Below, piece by piece: positions 4,676 to 5,034 of a DNA stretch of 5,034 nucleotides. The stretch covers positions 1-5,034 of the forward strand of contig CAJPSJ010000148.1 in assembly GCA_905373295.1 (NCBI GenBank). The letters are read 5' to 3'. The position numbers and the translations under genes were made by a program. This DNA comes from an uncultured Campylobacter sp. GTDB taxonomy: Bacteria > Campylobacterota > Campylobacteria > Campylobacterales > Campylobacteraceae. The notes below the pieces were generated by a model that saw nothing but the letters and a program-made list of their open reading frames with translations, was not told the origin of the DNA and did no database searches. The number at the start of each line of letters is the position of its first letter. Position 1 is the stretch's first letter.

Positions 4676-5034
4676 TTTTGGCACTCCTTTTTAGAAGTAG
4701 GGCAAAGATCGGGCTTCCGATGAGAGCGGATAGAATTCCTAAAGGAATTTCGGCGCTACTTAGCGAGCGAGATAGATCGTCGATTGCCAGCATAAAGATC
4801 GCTCCTGCGATGAAGCAGGCAGGCATTAGCTTCACGTGGTCGCTGCCCGCGATGAGCCTAGTGGCGTGCGGCACCACAAGACCTACCCAGCCGATATTTC
4901 CGCTGACGCTAACTTGTACAGCAATCAGAGCGGTGCAAAGCGCTAGGATAGTGCAGCGCAGAAATTTAACGTCCACGCCTAGCACGCGCAAATCATCATC
5001 ATTTAGGCTGAGTAGATTAAACCGCCATCTCAGC
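4659..5034 (-). CDS. ABC importer permease, FecCD family (partial, N terminus beyond the window)
   Basis: This is the C-terminal part (124 residues) of the transmembrane subunit of a type II ABC importer. The frame stays open to the window edge, and the first residues read LRWRFNLLSLNDDDLRVLGVDV, matching the family's R-(L/I)-NLLSLG-D-x-x-A-x-x-LGV cytoplasmic coupling region. The gene therefore continues beyond 5034, and the TTG at 4991 is an internal leucine codon. After this come a helix (LRCTILALCTALIAVQVSVS), the hallmark SGNIGWVGLVVPHATRLIAGSDH with its VPHxxR core, a helix with AIDDLSRSLSSAEIPLGI, and the last helix ALIGSPIFALLLKR. Full members are about 320-350 residues, so roughly two thirds is missing here. 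The C terminus overlaps the downstream ATPase gene, as is usual for a permease-ATPase pair. The GWVGLVVPH form and IDDLSR fit the chelate/MolB-like branch. Confidence 0.95.
   Translation of the reverse strand, partial: LRWRFNLLSLNDDDLRVLGVDVKFLRCTILALCTALIAVQVSVSGNIGWVGLVVPHATRLIAGSDHVKLMPACFIAGAIFMLAIDDLSRSLSSAEIPLGILSALIGSPIFALLLKRSAKNAKSN
4684..4689 (-). promoter_or_regulatory. Ribosome binding site of the ABC ATPase gene
   Basis: AAGGAG on the minus strand lies inside the end of the permease gene, 8 nt before the ATG ending at 4675. It decides the start: the in-frame GTG at 4684 would overlap this site. Confidence 0.75.

Noticed and set aside
4676..4684. GTG start of the ABC ATPase at 4684
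   Set aside because: The AAGGAG site overlaps this codon and is well spaced for the ATG ending at 4675.
4989..4991. TTG at 4991 as the start of a short 110-residue permease
   Set aside because: The frame continues upstream to the window edge with the conserved RWRFNLLSL family segment, so the gene is partial and this is an internal leucine.

Overview
The window looks like a Campylobacterota chromosome, most likely a Campylobacter of the higher-GC oral group (gracilis, showae or rectus type). This is an inference from three things: GC-moderate coding DNA separated by intergenic DNA full of AAATTT/GAATTT words, AAGGA-type ribosome sites, and an importer whose proteins resemble Helicobacter HP0888/HP0889 and Haemophilus MolB/MolC as I remember them. 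All supported genes lie on the minus strand, so the biological order runs from high to low coordinates.

Right end (about 3911-5034): the 3' part of a FecCD-type ABC importer permease, cut by the window edge, overlaps by 17 nt a complete ATPase gene of the FecE/MolC type. Together they form the membrane core and motor of a type II importer for a metal chelate, cobalamin or oxyanion (iron complex, or molybdate/tungstate). The substrate-binding protein is not in view.

Middle (3420-3910): about 490 bp without a credible gene. It holds a striking degenerate repeat with a 12-13 bp period (best at 3690-3840, weaker at 3528-3625), interrupted by a segment with a 7-bp-stem hairpin. A possible terminator lies just behind the ATPase gene, and the promoter-like region of the next gene is at the left end.

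Centre (1241 to about 3540): three tandem, same-strand paralogues of an unrecognised six-helix membrane protein (197, 232 and 220 aa in transcription order). Each has its own upstream segment, and those segments are also duplicated. The two gene-to-gene offsets are 778 and 807 bp. Protein ends and two internal blocks are almost invariant, whereas the loops are divergent and vary in length.

Left end (1-1240): a fourth, divergent member of apparently the same family (260 aa) carries an extra charged C-terminal tail and is preceded by a nested inverted repeat. It is followed by about 310 bp of noncoding DNA with the same 12-13 bp GGAATTT periodicity and a CGCGA/TCGCG hairpin like the one behind the ATPase.

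The four membrane proteins appear to be built from three copies of a two-helix unit introduced by an (S)G-containing motif. I do not recognise the family and assign no function. The locally amplified family and the periodic intergenic DNA are the parts most worth following up.
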